Shown: positions 44,299 through 54,722 of the stretch, piece after piece | How the letters are laid out: the number at the start of each line of letters is the position of its first letter | How positions within the stretch are numbered: the stretch's first letter is position 1 | Source of the DNA: Adhaeretor mobilis | GTDB lineage: Bacteria; Planctomycetota; Planctomycetia; Pirellulales; Lacipirellulaceae | Direction: 5' to 3' | DNA length: 64,000 bases | Assembly: GCF_007741515.1 (NCBI RefSeq) | Contig: NZ_CP036263.1 | Coordinates: 2,419,501-2,483,500, forward strand | Position numbers and translations under genes: made by a program | The notes under the pieces: generated by a model | Databases searched by the model: none | Seen by the model: only the letters and a program-made list of their open reading frames with translations | What the model was told of the DNA's origin: nothing

Positions 44299-47200
44299 CT
44301 ACTTGTCTCCAAAGTTTTCCCACGCCAAGTCGCTGATGCCTTTGAGGTCGAGTTTACCTGTGCCGAGCAGCGGGATCTCCTCGACTTCGAGGAAGCTGTC
44401 CTTGCCAGGGATATAGATGTTGGGCAGCCCCAAACTCCGGAGATGTTCGATGATTTGCTCAGGCGTGTAGTTGAGCTTCTTGTGAAGCACGATCAGCCGC
44501 TCGCCTTTCCTCTCGTCCGGCACAGAGGATACGACGACGAGCACTTCGTCCTCGTTGCCGTCAGCCACAAACTCAGCGATGGACTCTTCGATTTTGAGAT
44601 GGGGGACCATCTCGCCGCCAATTTTTGAAAAGCGGCTCAAGCGGCCGGTGATCTCGATAAAGCCATGCTTGTCGATCTTCGCGAGGTCGCCGGTGGTGTA
44701 CCAACCGTCGCGCATCACCTCGGCGGTCTTCTCGGGCTGGTTCAGGTAGCCCTTCATGACGTTCGGGCCCTTTACCATGAGCATGCCCGCGGTATCGATG
44801 GGTAAGTCTTCGAAAGAATCGGGATCGACGATCTTTGCAGCGACACCAGGCACGGGGCGACCCACGGTGCCTTCTTTGAGATCGATTTGCTCGTGATGCG
44901 AACGGCTTGGCGGCACGTTTACGGAAACCAGCGGCGATAGCTCGGTCGTGCCGTAGCCCTCGACGGGTCGTACACCGAATTTCTTCTCGAAGGCTTCGCA
45001 AAGCGCGACGGGCAGCTTTTCGGCACCACCCACTGCGATTTCCAGTTTCTCGAAGTCAGCCGGGTCGCAACGTCGCAGATAGTTTCTCAAGAACGTGGGA
45101 GTCGCGAGCATGACGCTGGCGTCCCATTTCTTGGCGAGCTTGCCGATCTGCTTCGCTTCTAACGGTGAGAAGTGATACGCTGCGCGAACGTCCAGGCCCA
45201 TGATCGTCCACAGCGTGACCGTGAAGCCTAGCGAGTGGAAGAACGGCACGACGCCGAGTACGGTATCGTTCTTGGTAAGGTGGATCACATGATCGATCGC
45301 GTCGACGTTTGATCCCACATTGTGGAAAGTCAGTACAACGCCCTTCGGATCGCCTGTGCTGCCGGAAGTGAAGATGACGGTGAGTTCATCGTCGCCGGTG
45401 AGTCGATTGAGCCCAAGAATTTGATCGAGTAGCGCCGCCGGCGTTGCGTACGCCATGGTGACACCAGCAAGTTTGTCTGCGAGAGTGACTTTCTCTTTGA
45501 AGTCCTCCAAGAGCACGATCTCAGCATCGATCTTCATATCGAGCTTGTCGAGAACTTTCTGCGTGGTGAGCACATGCTTGATACCTGCCTTCGCAATGCA
45601 GCGATTCATGATTTCGGCAGACACCGTGTAGTTCAAGTTACAGGCAACCTTGCCGCAGAGCGTGACGGCATTGTTTACTACAACTGCGCCAGTCGAGGGC
45701 GGGATTAGAATGCCGACGTACTTCTCTTCAGCTGTAAAAACGTCTCGCTGCAAGAGCCGTCGCAGGATGAAAGTCTTCAGCAAGATCTGACCACCGGTGA
45801 GCGACACGCCGCTCGAGTCGGCTATTTTCCACCGGAACATCGACTTGCGGCATTTGCGAATCATGGCGCGCGGCAAAATCATGGTGTGTTGCTTTCTTGC
45901 TGTGGCCGCCGTGGCACTCAGTTGCTGGACGGCGTCACGGACCTGATAGATATTCTTTGGCGATTCGATTTGCTCGCCAAACCAAATGGACACGCGACGA
46001 GGAAGCAGCTTTGTGGGCCACTTCCAGAAAAATCTGCCGCCACGGAACGTAAAGATACTGCCCCATAGCTCATCCAGGTAGACCGGCAGCACCGACGCGT
46101 TGGTTCCTTTCAAGATTTCCAGCATCCCAGGGCGGAAAGGCTGGAGCTGCCCGCTGCGAGTGATCGCCCCTTCCGGGAACATGCAGACGAGCTCGCCATT
46201 GTTGAGCGCGTCGCGGGCAGTGGCAATTGCCGAGCGGGCAGCCTTCGGCGAGCGTTTGATCGGAATCGCCTGCATGATCCTCGCAATGCCATCCGACCAC
46301 CAACTACCCAACATGCTGCCCGCCACGATCATGCGCACTGGTCGCTGCGAAATGGCTACCAGGAGCAGCCCATCGAGCCATGACACGTGGTTGGGCGCGA
46401 GCAGCGCGGCACCTTCCTCAGGAAGGTTCTCTACTTGCTTGAGCTTAATGCGATAGAACGTATGCGTGATGAGCCACGCGAGGAAGCGAATCGTTGCTTG
46501 CGGAATCGAAACAACGATGTACGCGAATACGGGAATCGTAAGCACGCCGCACAGCAGGAAGATTTGCCGCGCACTCATAAAGGGATGGCCGTTCACTTCG
46601 TCGTAGACCTTGTCCACGACCCCGGGATGCGCGGGGTAGCGTTCCATGAAGGTAGATTTATCGAGCGGCAAGTTACTCTGCTTAACTTGCAACATTTCTT
46701 CCCAGATGAGCGTTGCCTTCTCATGCTCTACCGATTGAGATTCGTATTGCTGGGTGACGTTTTCCAATGCTGCGTCGCGGGTAGGTAGCCGGAACGTCAT
46801 GAATGCGAGCGATGCCAGCAAGATGCCCGAGAAGGTAATGAAGTTGCTTGCCGCGAGGATGGAGCCCCGTTCGTTCGACGGACTGTATCGCTGCATGTAG
46901 GAAGCTAGTGGCACATCGAACAAGCCGCCGGAGAAACCGAGTAGGAACAACAGCACGCTGGCAGCCACGTAGCTAAGGGTCCAGCTTCCGCTAGGAGCGA
47001 ATAGTTCGCCTTCCACTGTGAACAGCATGAGTCCACAGAACGCCAAGCCTCCTGCGCCAAGGGGCAACATGCCCAGCTCGACACGCCCTTTAGACCAAAC
47101 CCCTGCGAGCACGCTGCCCGCACCAACGCCGACCACCAGCGCGACCAGCAATCCTGCCATTTGACTCTGTCGACTGCTGCCACCTTCGACGGCGAATTGA

Positions 47201-47994
47201 TCGATGTTCAAATTCGCTAGGCCCCCCAACGACCAGAAGAAGGCGATGCCAATGGCCACTCGCAACATGCCGGGCGTTTTGGCGAGGGTTTTCAAATCGC
47301 GAAAGGTTTGCTGCCACGCGTCCCAAGGGAATCGACGGTCAGGGGCCGCTACTGGCAGCGGCTTGATCAGGAGGCTCGTCCCCCAGCCCGCTCCGGCAAC
47401 TCCGAGTAGGACCAGCGCGGAGAGCCACCAGCCTTCTTGTCCGAATGGCCCCGTCACATCAGCCAATACGCTTCCCACAACTGAACCCACGGCCGTGGCG
47501 ATGACCGTCGTAAGACCGATCAGCCCGTTGGCCGCGGAGATGCGGCTATCGTCGAGCATCTCGGGAATGCTACCCAGTTTTGATGGCCCGAACAGTGCGC
47601 TCTGCGCCCCCATGAGTCCCAAAACTGCGAGTAGTAGCCAGACTTCGCCCACAAGGATCGCGCCTACGGCTAGAGCCATGATGACCATCTCGGCCAACTT
47701 GCAGGCTACGATCACTTGCCGTTTGCTAAAACGATCGGCGAGATAACCTGCCGGGGCGGCTAGCAGCAGGTACGGCAGCACAAAAGCGACGGTGCCTGCC
47801 GCGAGGATCATTCCCACGCCAGACTGCTCGACATGCTGCTTTCCGACTCCAATGATCAGCCAGCGCAGGATGTTGTCGTTGGAAGCCCCGAGCAGCTGCG
47901 TGAGCAGGAGCCCCATGAAACTTGGAGACAGTAGCGACCGGTCACGCTCGACGGCGGCAAAGTGCTTGCTGCCAGCAGTGGGGGAAGCCGCCAT
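44299..47994 (-). CDS. aas: LplT-PlsC-Aas fusion: lysophospholipid transporter, acyltransferase and acyl-ACP synthetase
   Basis: 1231 residues with three modules. The first (about 1-435) is an MFS transporter of the LplT type (FMGLLLTQLLGASNDNILRW, GYLADRFSKRQVIVACKLAE). The second is a 1-acylglycerophosphate acyltransferase (APNHVSWLDGLLLVAISQRP for the H-x4-D motif and MFPEGAITRSG). The third is an AMP-forming ligase (VIFTSGSTGDPKGVVLTFHN, GYGTTELSPLVSVN, DGWYTTGDLAKIDKHGFIEI). Together they should import lyso-phosphatidylethanolamine and re-acylate it with an activated fatty acid. In enterobacteria LplT and Aas are separate proteins. It lies alone. Confidence 0.93.
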   Translation of the reverse strand: MAASPTAGSKHFAAVERDRSLLSPSFMGLLLTQLLGASNDNILRWLIIGVGKQHVEQSGVGMILAAGTVAFVLPYLLLAAPAGYLADRFSKRQVIVACKLAEMVIMALAVGAILVGEVWLLLAVLGLMGAQSALFGPSKLGSIPEMLDDSRISAANGLIGLTTVIATAVGSVVGSVLADVTGPFGQEGWWLSALVLLGVAGAGWGTSLLIKPLPVAAPDRRFPWDAWQQTFRDLKTLAKTPGMLRVAIGIAFFWSLGGLANLNIDQFAVEGGSSRQSQMAGLLVALVVGVGAGSVLAGVWSKGRVELGMLPLGAGGLAFCGLMLFTVEGELFAPSGSWTLSYVAASVLLFLLGFSGGLFDVPLASYMQRYSPSNERGSILAASNFITFSGILLASLAFMTFRLPTRDAALENVTQQYESQSVEHEKATLIWEEMLQVKQSNLPLDKSTFMERYPAHPGVVDKVYDEVNGHPFMSARQIFLLCGVLTIPVFAYIVVSIPQATIRFLAWLITHTFYRIKLKQVENLPEEGAALLAPNHVSWLDGLLLVAISQRPVRMIVAGSMLGSWWSDGIARIMQAIPIKRSPKAARSAIATARDALNNGELVCMFPEGAITRSGQLQPFRPGMLEILKGTNASVLPVYLDELWGSIFTFRGGRFFWKWPTKLLPRRVSIWFGEQIESPKNIYQVRDAVQQLSATAATARKQHTMILPRAMIRKCRKSMFRWKIADSSGVSLTGGQILLKTFILRRLLQRDVFTAEEKYVGILIPPSTGAVVVNNAVTLCGKVACNLNYTVSAEIMNRCIAKAGIKHVLTTQKVLDKLDMKIDAEIVLLEDFKEKVTLADKLAGVTMAYATPAALLDQILGLNRLTGDDELTVIFTSGSTGDPKGVVLTFHNVGSNVDAIDHVIHLTKNDTVLGVVPFFHSLGFTVTLWTIMGLDVRAAYHFSPLEAKQIGKLAKKWDASVMLATPTFLRNYLRRCDPADFEKLEIAVGGAEKLPVALCEAFEKKFGVRPVEGYGTTELSPLVSVNVPPSRSHHEQIDLKEGTVGRPVPGVAAKIVDPDSFEDLPIDTAGMLMVKGPNVMKGYLNQPEKTAEVMRDGWYTTGDLAKIDKHGFIEITGRLSRFSKIGGEMVPHLKIEESIAEFVADGNEDEVLVVVSSVPDERKGERLIVLHKKLNYTPEQIIEHLRSLGLPNIYIPGKDSFLEVEEIPLLGTGKLDLKGISDLAWENFGDK

Positions 47995-48145
47995 CGAAGA
48001 AGGGGTGCTCGTGACTGGAATCGAAATGGTATATGCCAGGGCGACGATCGCCGGAAACTCATGCCTCCCTTTACTTTAACTTGCCCAGGGGCACGAATCC
48101 AAGGCTGATCTTGCCGACATTTGGCTGTTCCCAGAGAATCCGCCC

Positions 48146-49450
48146 ATGAGCGGTCCAATACAAACGTCAAAACAAGCGCCAAATCAAGCACCTTGGTTCG
48201 ATAAAGCCGAAGCTCTTCGCTTGGCGTTCTTCTTCGCGGTGGTGGGCTTCGCGTGTCTACTTTGGATTTGTGTACCTCGGGTCGTCTCTTGGCAGCAGCA
48301 GAAGGTTGTTGTGGCACTGGCCCAGCGAGCAGAAAGCGAGCAGGCGGGCGTTGCTCAAAAAGCCATTCGCGATCTGGGCAAGCTGGGCCGTCCAGCCATC
48401 GCGGAGCTGACTCGTTTGGCTTCCTCGCAGCAGGTCCCCTCCGCAGGAGCTGCCCAGAAGCAGTTGTCGCTACTACTAGCGCACTGGGAAATGCTCAGCG
48501 AAGAGGAACTGGCCACTGAAGAGTCTGCGGCGGGCATCGTGGAACTGGGGGATTCGCTCGCAGCGCACTCTCACCAACTAGGCCCGGCTGGGAAACGTTG
48601 GGCCGAGCGGCTTACGCTGCGATTGCTTGAGCAAGTCGCCGAATTGCCGCCGCATCTCGCTGCCAAGCTGCTCAGGGCGTGCGATCAAACTCTGGTTGCA
48701 ATACCTCCCCAAGGCCCGCGTGAGGGGAGCTTTGTTACCGAAGTGCCGCCTCTTGAAAACGTTGCTGTGCCACTCAAATCGCCGGGGATTGATGTTTCGC
48801 TCCTTGCCGATCAATCCGTCGATAAAGCGCCCCTTCGCTTCCGCGAACCCCAGGCGGCCTTCCTACCTGCTCCGTTGAGTCCCTCAGAAACGCCATCCGA
48901 GCTTCGACCGAACTCCGACCTCAATTGGCAGGGGCGCACTCCGATCTCTGCGGCTCCGGTTCTTGAGGGTGAGGGAAGTGTTCCAAAAGGTGACGTAGCG
49001 ACGTCCGCAAGCGTACCGAAGGTTGTCGCCATAATTTCACCGCAGCAAGCTCGCCAATTGTTGAGAGAATACTCATCCTGGGAGGCAAGGGAACTCATTC
49101 TCGAACTCCAGCAGGTTGATCGTTACCGCGGGTCGATCATCCGCGAAGCCTTACAGCGACGTGGTTATAGCGAAGCGGAGCTTACCTTGTTCGGCCGACT
49201 GGCATCCCCTGAGCTGGCAGATCGACAGAAACTACTTGAACTGGCGGGCAACCTACCGCCGGATTCGGCGCGCCGCTTACTGGTCGCACTGATTGACGAT
49301 CCCGCCCCGGAGGTGCGCCTAGCGGCGCTGACTGCCTTCGCCACGACCGGTGATCCACGAGTTCGCAGTATTGCGGAGCGACGGGCCAAGGTAGAGACCG
49401 ATGAACGCGTCGCGAAGCTGGCAGGTCGGCTGTTGAAAGAAGAGCGGTAG
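48146..49450 (+). CDS. Membrane-anchored HEAT-like repeat protein, unknown function
   Basis: 434 residues. One membrane segment near residue 30 (LRLAFFFAVVGFACLLWICV), then helical repeats with HEAT-like pattern: VAQKAIRDLGKLGRPAIAEL, a Pro-rich linker around residues 195-290, and a second helical block ending PAPEVRLAALTAFATTGDPR. The first block resembles planctomycete anchored HEAT proteins. It is divergent from the LplT-Aas gene. No enzyme motif. Confidence 0.75.
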   Translation: MSGPIQTSKQAPNQAPWFDKAEALRLAFFFAVVGFACLLWICVPRVVSWQQQKVVVALAQRAESEQAGVAQKAIRDLGKLGRPAIAELTRLASSQQVPSAGAAQKQLSLLLAHWEMLSEEELATEESAAGIVELGDSLAAHSHQLGPAGKRWAERLTLRLLEQVAELPPHLAAKLLRACDQTLVAIPPQGPREGSFVTEVPPLENVAVPLKSPGIDVSLLADQSVDKAPLRFREPQAAFLPAPLSPSETPSELRPNSDLNWQGRTPISAAPVLEGEGSVPKGDVATSASVPKVVAIISPQQARQLLREYSSWEARELILELQQVDRYRGSIIREALQRRGYSEAELTLFGRLASPELADRQKLLELAGNLPPDSARRLLVALIDDPAPEVRLAALTAFATTGDPRVRSIAERRAKVETDERVAKLAGRLLKEER

Positions 49451-49749
49451 GGGTAGAGTGGTAACGGAGCAGAAACGTGCGCATACGGCCATGAGTGACC
49501 AAGAGAACGTCACCATAGATTTATTACCAGCCGACGCAGCCCAAGAATCCGACTGTTTTGGAAGCCAAATTAGCTCCCAAGAAACTTGCCCTTCGAGGCC
49601 CAGGGCGATGCCTCATGTGTCGTATAGTAAGTGGCCAGATTGGGACCTTGCGTAATGAATTTGACCGATCTTGGGGCTGCCGTTCGAGACAGAGGTCATC
49701 GACACCTCTGCGAGTTAGAACTAGCCGCCATCTGCCTCGGTTGATGCAA
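49451..49749. other. Gap with R1 copy b and IS target site
   Basis: No gene supported. R1 copy b covers 49654-49749 and is cut by the IS4 element, whose left target copy (TTGATGCAA) is 49741-49749. Confidence 0.6.
49654..49749 (+). repeat. R1 dispersed repeat, copy b (interrupted by IS)
   Basis: Matches 40272-40370 in opposite orientation. The repeat would run on through GATGCAACC, which resumes at 51294-51301 after the IS. Confidence 0.7.
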
Positions 49750-51290
49750 CGAATGGCACGTAGATTTACCTAACTCCTTTCACCATTTCGCTTTTGATCA
49801 CGTGACGTGGTTTTCTTAGAAACGCAAAGTGCTTGGGCCTTCGTTTCAATAGGCGTGGCTCGAATCGGTCGGGTCGATCGGCAACACGATGGCTGGCGAC
49901 GCAATCCAGCAACTGTTGATAAAGGATCATTCGGTGCGCACCCCCTCGACACGCTTGGTAATCAATCAGCCGTTGAAACTCTTCAAGGAATTGCAGAGCT
50001 CCTTTGAAGCTAACCGTGCGCGGCTGAATGCCATGCTTACTTGCTGCTTGAGCCATGATCGTGCGAATGAGATTGTAGGCGAGGACGTGTGTCCAGATTT
50101 CCTTGCGGACCAATTCGGGCGTCTTGCAGCGCAAAACGTCCATCTGCAAGGTCTGTTTCACCGAGCGCAGATCAAGTTCCACATTCCAGCGTGCTCGATA
50201 AAGTTCCCCGATGTCTTCTTTGGTAAACTCCTTGGCATCGAGTAGCGTCGTTACGACAACGATCGTCTTGCTGCGAAAGCCAGCTTGCTTGATATGAATA
50301 CGACATTCACGGACCGTGAGAAACTCGGGTAGCAGTTTCTGAGCTTGCCAACTGAGCGAGCGTATCTGCGGTCTGGGCCACTGAACAAGGTGATCTTCCT
50401 TACCCAGTCGCTTTCCTTTTCGGAAGTCGGCCTTTCGCATCGCCTGCAGCCCAGAGACCGAATCGACGCCTCGCTGCTTGAGCGTGCATAGCTCTCGCCA
50501 CGTGCAATAGAGCCGATCGGTCAGCACCACGTCGCCAGGGCGAAAGAAGTGCCAGAGCGCGCGAAACACGCTCAACTCGCCTTGCCCCTTACCTGCATAA
50601 CGACAAATCCCCAGGTTAATGATGGCGCCACAGGAAAGTGAAAAGATGGCGGCGACCCGTGCTAGTGGAAAGCCGAGACCCGGTTTCTGCGAATCATGTT
50701 GGGGGTAAGCATTCTGATTCTCAGGCGTATCGGGCATCGTTACCGTGGAGCCATCGAACAGATACACGCGACGGTTCTTCCAAAGCCAGTCCGATTGAGC
50801 ACTCTTATCAAGGGCTTGCCCTGTCTCTTGTGCGACATCGGAGAAAAACTCCTCCGGCAAACGTTTTCTCGCTTGGCAGTACGCGCCAGTTTCTGGCGAG
50901 CATTCACTTTGGCCTTGGGATAGGCGATGCGTAAGTAAGCGCGCGACGGCTGCCCGACAGGAATGATCGGCGCTCAAAACTTGGCTCAGAAAAACCCACA
51001 GCGTTACTCGCGGTGGGTAGATGCTGTCGTTCCAAACGACCTTGGACGCTGTCAGTGCTTGCGAAACAATCTGCTCGGAAAGAACATCGGTGAAAGGCAA
51101 GTCGCCGTCTTGAAGAAACTGGCGTCGCAGAAAACTGACCTGTTGTTGAAAACGATCTTGGTTAAAATTGCCCATCAGAAGGCCTCCTTGCTAGCGATGG
51201 TTGTGTTAGACAACACCATCTGTGCAAGTGAGGCCTTTTTTGCCTAGGTCAGTTCGGCGTAAACACTTACAGAAATCTACGTGCCATTCG
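49750..51290 (-). mobile_element. IS4-family insertion sequence, complete
   Basis: 1541 bp. Terminal inverted repeats of 18 bp: CGAATGGCACGTAGATTT at 49750-49767 and its complement at 51273-51290. A 9-bp direct repeat TTGATGCAA flanks it (49741-49749 and 51291-51299), as expected for target duplication. One transposase gene (49766-51175) fills it. The intact ends and gene suggest recent, possibly active insertion. Confidence 0.93.
49766..51175 (-). CDS. IS4-family transposase
   Basis: 469 residues, DDE-type. First Asp in VYLFDGSTVTMPDTPENQNA, second in DVVLTDRLYCTWREL, and the YREK-like block with Glu in LYRARWNVELDLRSVKQTLQ. The N-terminus (MGNFNQDRFQQQVSFLRRQF) starts at ATG 51175, preceded by AAGGAGG. 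No frameshift. The stop overlaps the left inverted repeat. Confidence 0.95.
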   Translation of the reverse strand: MGNFNQDRFQQQVSFLRRQFLQDGDLPFTDVLSEQIVSQALTASKVVWNDSIYPPRVTLWVFLSQVLSADHSCRAAVARLLTHRLSQGQSECSPETGAYCQARKRLPEEFFSDVAQETGQALDKSAQSDWLWKNRRVYLFDGSTVTMPDTPENQNAYPQHDSQKPGLGFPLARVAAIFSLSCGAIINLGICRYAGKGQGELSVFRALWHFFRPGDVVLTDRLYCTWRELCTLKQRGVDSVSGLQAMRKADFRKGKRLGKEDHLVQWPRPQIRSLSWQAQKLLPEFLTVRECRIHIKQAGFRSKTIVVVTTLLDAKEFTKEDIGELYRARWNVELDLRSVKQTLQMDVLRCKTPELVRKEIWTHVLAYNLIRTIMAQAASKHGIQPRTVSFKGALQFLEEFQRLIDYQACRGGAHRMILYQQLLDCVASHRVADRPDRFEPRLLKRRPKHFAFLRKPRHVIKSEMVKGVR

Positions 51291-51299
51291 TTGATGCAA

Positions 51300-51587
51300 C
51301 CGCTGCGAGTTTGAGTAGCGATGAATTGCAATCGGTGGGGCGACTGAAGTAGCGTACGATGCCGACTCCCCGCACTATCGATCGATAGACTGTGCTCCGA
51401 TTTAAGCACTTTCAAGCCTCAGAAGACTACATCGCTAGGTAACCGCCGCGAGCACTTCAACACTCAGTCCCAGTCCCTGCCTCTCATTGCTGATTGCTTG
51501 TAAGTAGTCCGTCGTGTGGGCATAATGAACGCTGGTCTGGGACATCGATCGTCTTCTTTTCTTTTTGCTGGTCAATATGAGGATCCC
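51300..51587. other. Gap after the IS
   Basis: 288 bp without a gene, between the right end of the IS and the large PEP-CTERM gene; its 3' part carries the ribosome binding site GAGGA for that gene. Confidence 0.5.
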
Positions 51588-54500
51588 ATGATATCGCGCA
51601 AATCCTCTGTCCGTGTCGCAATTTCTGTACTTACCGCGCATGCTTACTTGCTGGGTAGCTGTAGCGAGGGGCAGACAGTCCACAATTGGAACAATGCCGC
51701 AGGCGGGAACTACAACTTCTCCTTCAATTGGACGCCCGGCAATGTTCCCGATGGGACGTCTGAGTCTGCACGATTCAATCTCGCCAGTACCTATGACGTG
51801 TTTCTATTCGGCGATCGTACGGTGAGCGATCTGTTGGTCAACGACGGCAATGTTCGTCTCACTCGACCTGCCACAGCGACCAGCGGCGTTACCTATACGG
51901 TCGATGACGATGCATTTGTGACCGGTGCGACGTTCGCGCTAGAAAAAACTTTTTCGACTCACAGCATTATTCTTGATGTGAGCGATCGCTTGGAGGTACA
52001 TGACACTGCATTTTTCAACGTGAGCGATGGGGCCGCGATTATCGTGAACGGTCAGTTGCGGGTCGGTGCCGATTCTAGTGGCGACGGTGAGCTTTCGCTC
52101 ACGGGCACAGGGACGACGCTCAGTACTTCTGCTGCGGACACAGCGGTTATCGGAGGGTCGGGAAGCACGGGGACTTTGAACCTCAAGAATTCGGCAACAA
52201 GCACAATTGGTGGGGACCTGCATCTCGCGCAATCCAATGCAACAGGGTCCGCCGCTGAACTAAACCTCAGTACGAATGCCACCCTGGATGTCGCAGGCGA
52301 CTTAAACATGGTCAGCGGCGGTAGCAATAACCAAGATGGCGTGTTCAACGTCAACTCGACCGCGCTGTTCACCCTCGATGGCAACACCAACATCGGTGCT
52401 GGGACAGGCACCACGCAAACCACAGCTGTCGCAGTAGGTGGTACTTTTACGCAAAATGGCACTTCGACTTTCAACCTCGGCACTAGCACAGGTGCGGGAA
52501 ACTCGTCGAGTTTCGTGGTCGACACGGGTGGCGTAGCAAGCACGGGAACTGGAAACATCTCAATTGGCGATACAGGCGCGCTCAATATTCAAAACAACGG
52601 AACGTTCAACGCAAATGGCCCGCTAACGATGTCTGCGGAGAGTTCGCTAACACTAAGCGGCAGTAACAGCCGACTGAACGCCAATGCCGGACTCGACAAC
52701 TCCGCGGGGGGAGCACTTAATTTTTCTACCGGACGGATGACAGTCACAAATGGGGCATTCGTACCCAACGCGGGCGGGGCCGGCGCTAGCTATTCTCTCA
52801 ACGGAGCTGTTCCGAACTTGAAGCTCAGTACCGGAGCAACCGCAACGTTCGGCGGCACGCTAAGTGTTGCTGATAGTGCGGGCAGTCAAGTGATTTTTGC
52901 GATTGAGGACGGGGCAGCCGTGTTAAGTGGCGACGCCATACTTGCCAATCAGGATAATTCAGCAGCAATTGCCACGCTCACTGGAGCGGATTCCACTTGG
53001 AACGTGACCAATCAGTTGATCGTCGGCAACTCAGGCTCCGGAAATCTGGCGGTACGAGACGGTGCGATGCTGCAGAGCAACTCGGGGATTATCGGTAACA
53101 ATGTGCTTAACTTTTCTCCCCAACTCCCAACCGTAGTTGATGTTCGAAATCCCGGATCAACGTGGAATGTCACGGATTCCCTGATCGTTGGCAACGCCGA
53201 ACGGGGAAAGCTCACCATTGCGGATGGTGGGCGGGTTTCCAGCACGACCGGTTTTGTCGCCTTCTCAGCGGCAGTGCTTTCTTCTTCGGTTGACATCACC
53301 GGGCAAGATTCGGAGTGGGAGATTTCTGCTGATCTCTACATCGGTGGAAACACAACCAGCGCGGGAGGCACAGGCGCCCTTGCGGTCAGCGAACAAGGCA
53401 AACTTCGCGTAGGCGGAGCGCTCAAAATCTGGCAGGCCGGCTCACTAGTTATTGATAATGGTACAGTCATCGTGGACGGACCACTGGACTTTGCCGAGAG
53501 CAGCATCGATTTCACGAGCGGGCGACTCGAACTGAACCATCCCTCGCAGTCACTTATTGTTTACCCCACGGAACTACGTCTCGGCACGAAAAACTTGCTT
53601 AACACGACCACCTTGGATGCAACACGCGAATTGGCGGTTGGCGGGGAGTTGCTAGTCACTCCGGTCGCGACATTGACGATTGATGGAGGAAACGTTGAAG
53701 CGGGCAGCACGAATTTGCTGGGCGGTAGTCACCTCCGCTTGCAAAGCGCTACCTTCGCGAGTGGGCCCCTGCGTGCCGCCAGTGGATCGCAAATTCACGT
53801 CACAGGTGCTGGCGTGGACCTGGGCGATGCTTCGGCAGTCGACGGCGTATTTATTGAAGGCACGTTCAGTTTGAACGGAAACGACGTCGTTCTCTTGGAT
53901 GCCAACGATGCTGTGTTCGATTCTGGTGCTTTGGTCAACCTAGGTGATTCCGACGGAACTCTCACCGCCGCCAACGGCCTCACGCTTGATTTCGGCGGGA
54001 ACATAACCGGCTTTGGCACCCTCGAGACTCCCAACGATTCAGGCAAACCACTCATCAACAACGGCCATATCCGTGGAAATTCGCTCGCCGATGCAGTTTT
54101 CCTCACCGGATACGTCAAAGGCGTCGGCACCTGCGACAACTGCGTCATCACCGGCACCGATGCACCGGGATTCTCACCGGCTAGTGTCAATCGTGGCAGC
54201 GTCAGCTACAACGGCACGTTGGAAATAGAAATCGGCGGATCGTCGACTAGTGACTTCGATCAACTTCATCATGTCTTCGGCGCAGGCATCGCTGATTTGG
54301 GTGGCCAGCTTGATGTGGATCTAATTAATGGCTTCTTACCATCAGCGGGAGAGTTTTTTGAAATCATCACAGCCGCGCAGGTGCAAGGGCTATTTGCAGT
54401 TCAAAATCTACCAGCGCTTGCGGGTGGATTGCGGTGGCAAGTTGACTACCAACCCACCAGTGTCGTGCTGCGAGTCGCACTGGGTGGCGACTTTGATTTC

Positions 54501-54722
54501 GATAACGACGTCGATGGACGTGATTTTCTGGTGTGGCAACGCGACTCCGGTGTAGGTAGCTTGGCCGATTGGCAAACGAACTACGGCATGGTGGTCCCTC
54601 TCTCGGCCACATCTGCCGCCATACCGGAGCCGTCCACCTGGGTGCTGCTCTCCCTTGCTGTCTTTGGAACTCACCTCACTAGCCACAAGCGAATCGTCGA
54701 GCGAGTCATGACAACTCGTTAA
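51588..54722 (+). CDS. Large beta-helix-like PEP-CTERM surface protein
   Basis: 1044 residues from ATG 51588 (GAGGA upstream; the frame is open to 51516). Signal peptide with VRVAISVLTAHAYLLGSCSE. The body is a long series of short Gly/Ser/Thr/Asn-rich beta repeats (for example GSSGSTGTLNLKNSATSTIG-like units and VGNSGSGNLAVRDGAMLQSN), of the autotransporter or beta-helix type. Near residue 985 comes GDFDFDNDVDGRDFLVWQRD, the dockerin-like motif, then the sorting signal IPEPSTWVLLSLAVFGTHLT with a basic tail. Probably displayed on the surface or exported. Confidence 0.85.
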   Translation: MISRKSSVRVAISVLTAHAYLLGSCSEGQTVHNWNNAAGGNYNFSFNWTPGNVPDGTSESARFNLASTYDVFLFGDRTVSDLLVNDGNVRLTRPATATSGVTYTVDDDAFVTGATFALEKTFSTHSIILDVSDRLEVHDTAFFNVSDGAAIIVNGQLRVGADSSGDGELSLTGTGTTLSTSAADTAVIGGSGSTGTLNLKNSATSTIGGDLHLAQSNATGSAAELNLSTNATLDVAGDLNMVSGGSNNQDGVFNVNSTALFTLDGNTNIGAGTGTTQTTAVAVGGTFTQNGTSTFNLGTSTGAGNSSSFVVDTGGVASTGTGNISIGDTGALNIQNNGTFNANGPLTMSAESSLTLSGSNSRLNANAGLDNSAGGALNFSTGRMTVTNGAFVPNAGGAGASYSLNGAVPNLKLSTGATATFGGTLSVADSAGSQVIFAIEDGAAVLSGDAILANQDNSAAIATLTGADSTWNVTNQLIVGNSGSGNLAVRDGAMLQSNSGIIGNNVLNFSPQLPTVVDVRNPGSTWNVTDSLIVGNAERGKLTIADGGRVSSTTGFVAFSAAVLSSSVDITGQDSEWEISADLYIGGNTTSAGGTGALAVSEQGKLRVGGALKIWQAGSLVIDNGTVIVDGPLDFAESSIDFTSGRLELNHPSQSLIVYPTELRLGTKNLLNTTTLDATRELAVGGELLVTPVATLTIDGGNVEAGSTNLLGGSHLRLQSATFASGPLRAASGSQIHVTGAGVDLGDASAVDGVFIEGTFSLNGNDVVLLDANDAVFDSGALVNLGDSDGTLTAANGLTLDFGGNITGFGTLETPNDSGKPLINNGHIRGNSLADAVFLTGYVKGVGTCDNCVITGTDAPGFSPASVNRGSVSYNGTLEIEIGGSSTSDFDQLHHVFGAGIADLGGQLDVDLINGFLPSAGEFFEIITAAQVQGLFAVQNLPALAGGLRWQVDYQPTSVVLRVALGGDFDFDNDVDGRDFLVWQRDSGVGSLADWQTNYGMVVPLSATSAAIPEPSTWVLLSLAVFGTHLTSHKRIVERVMTTR

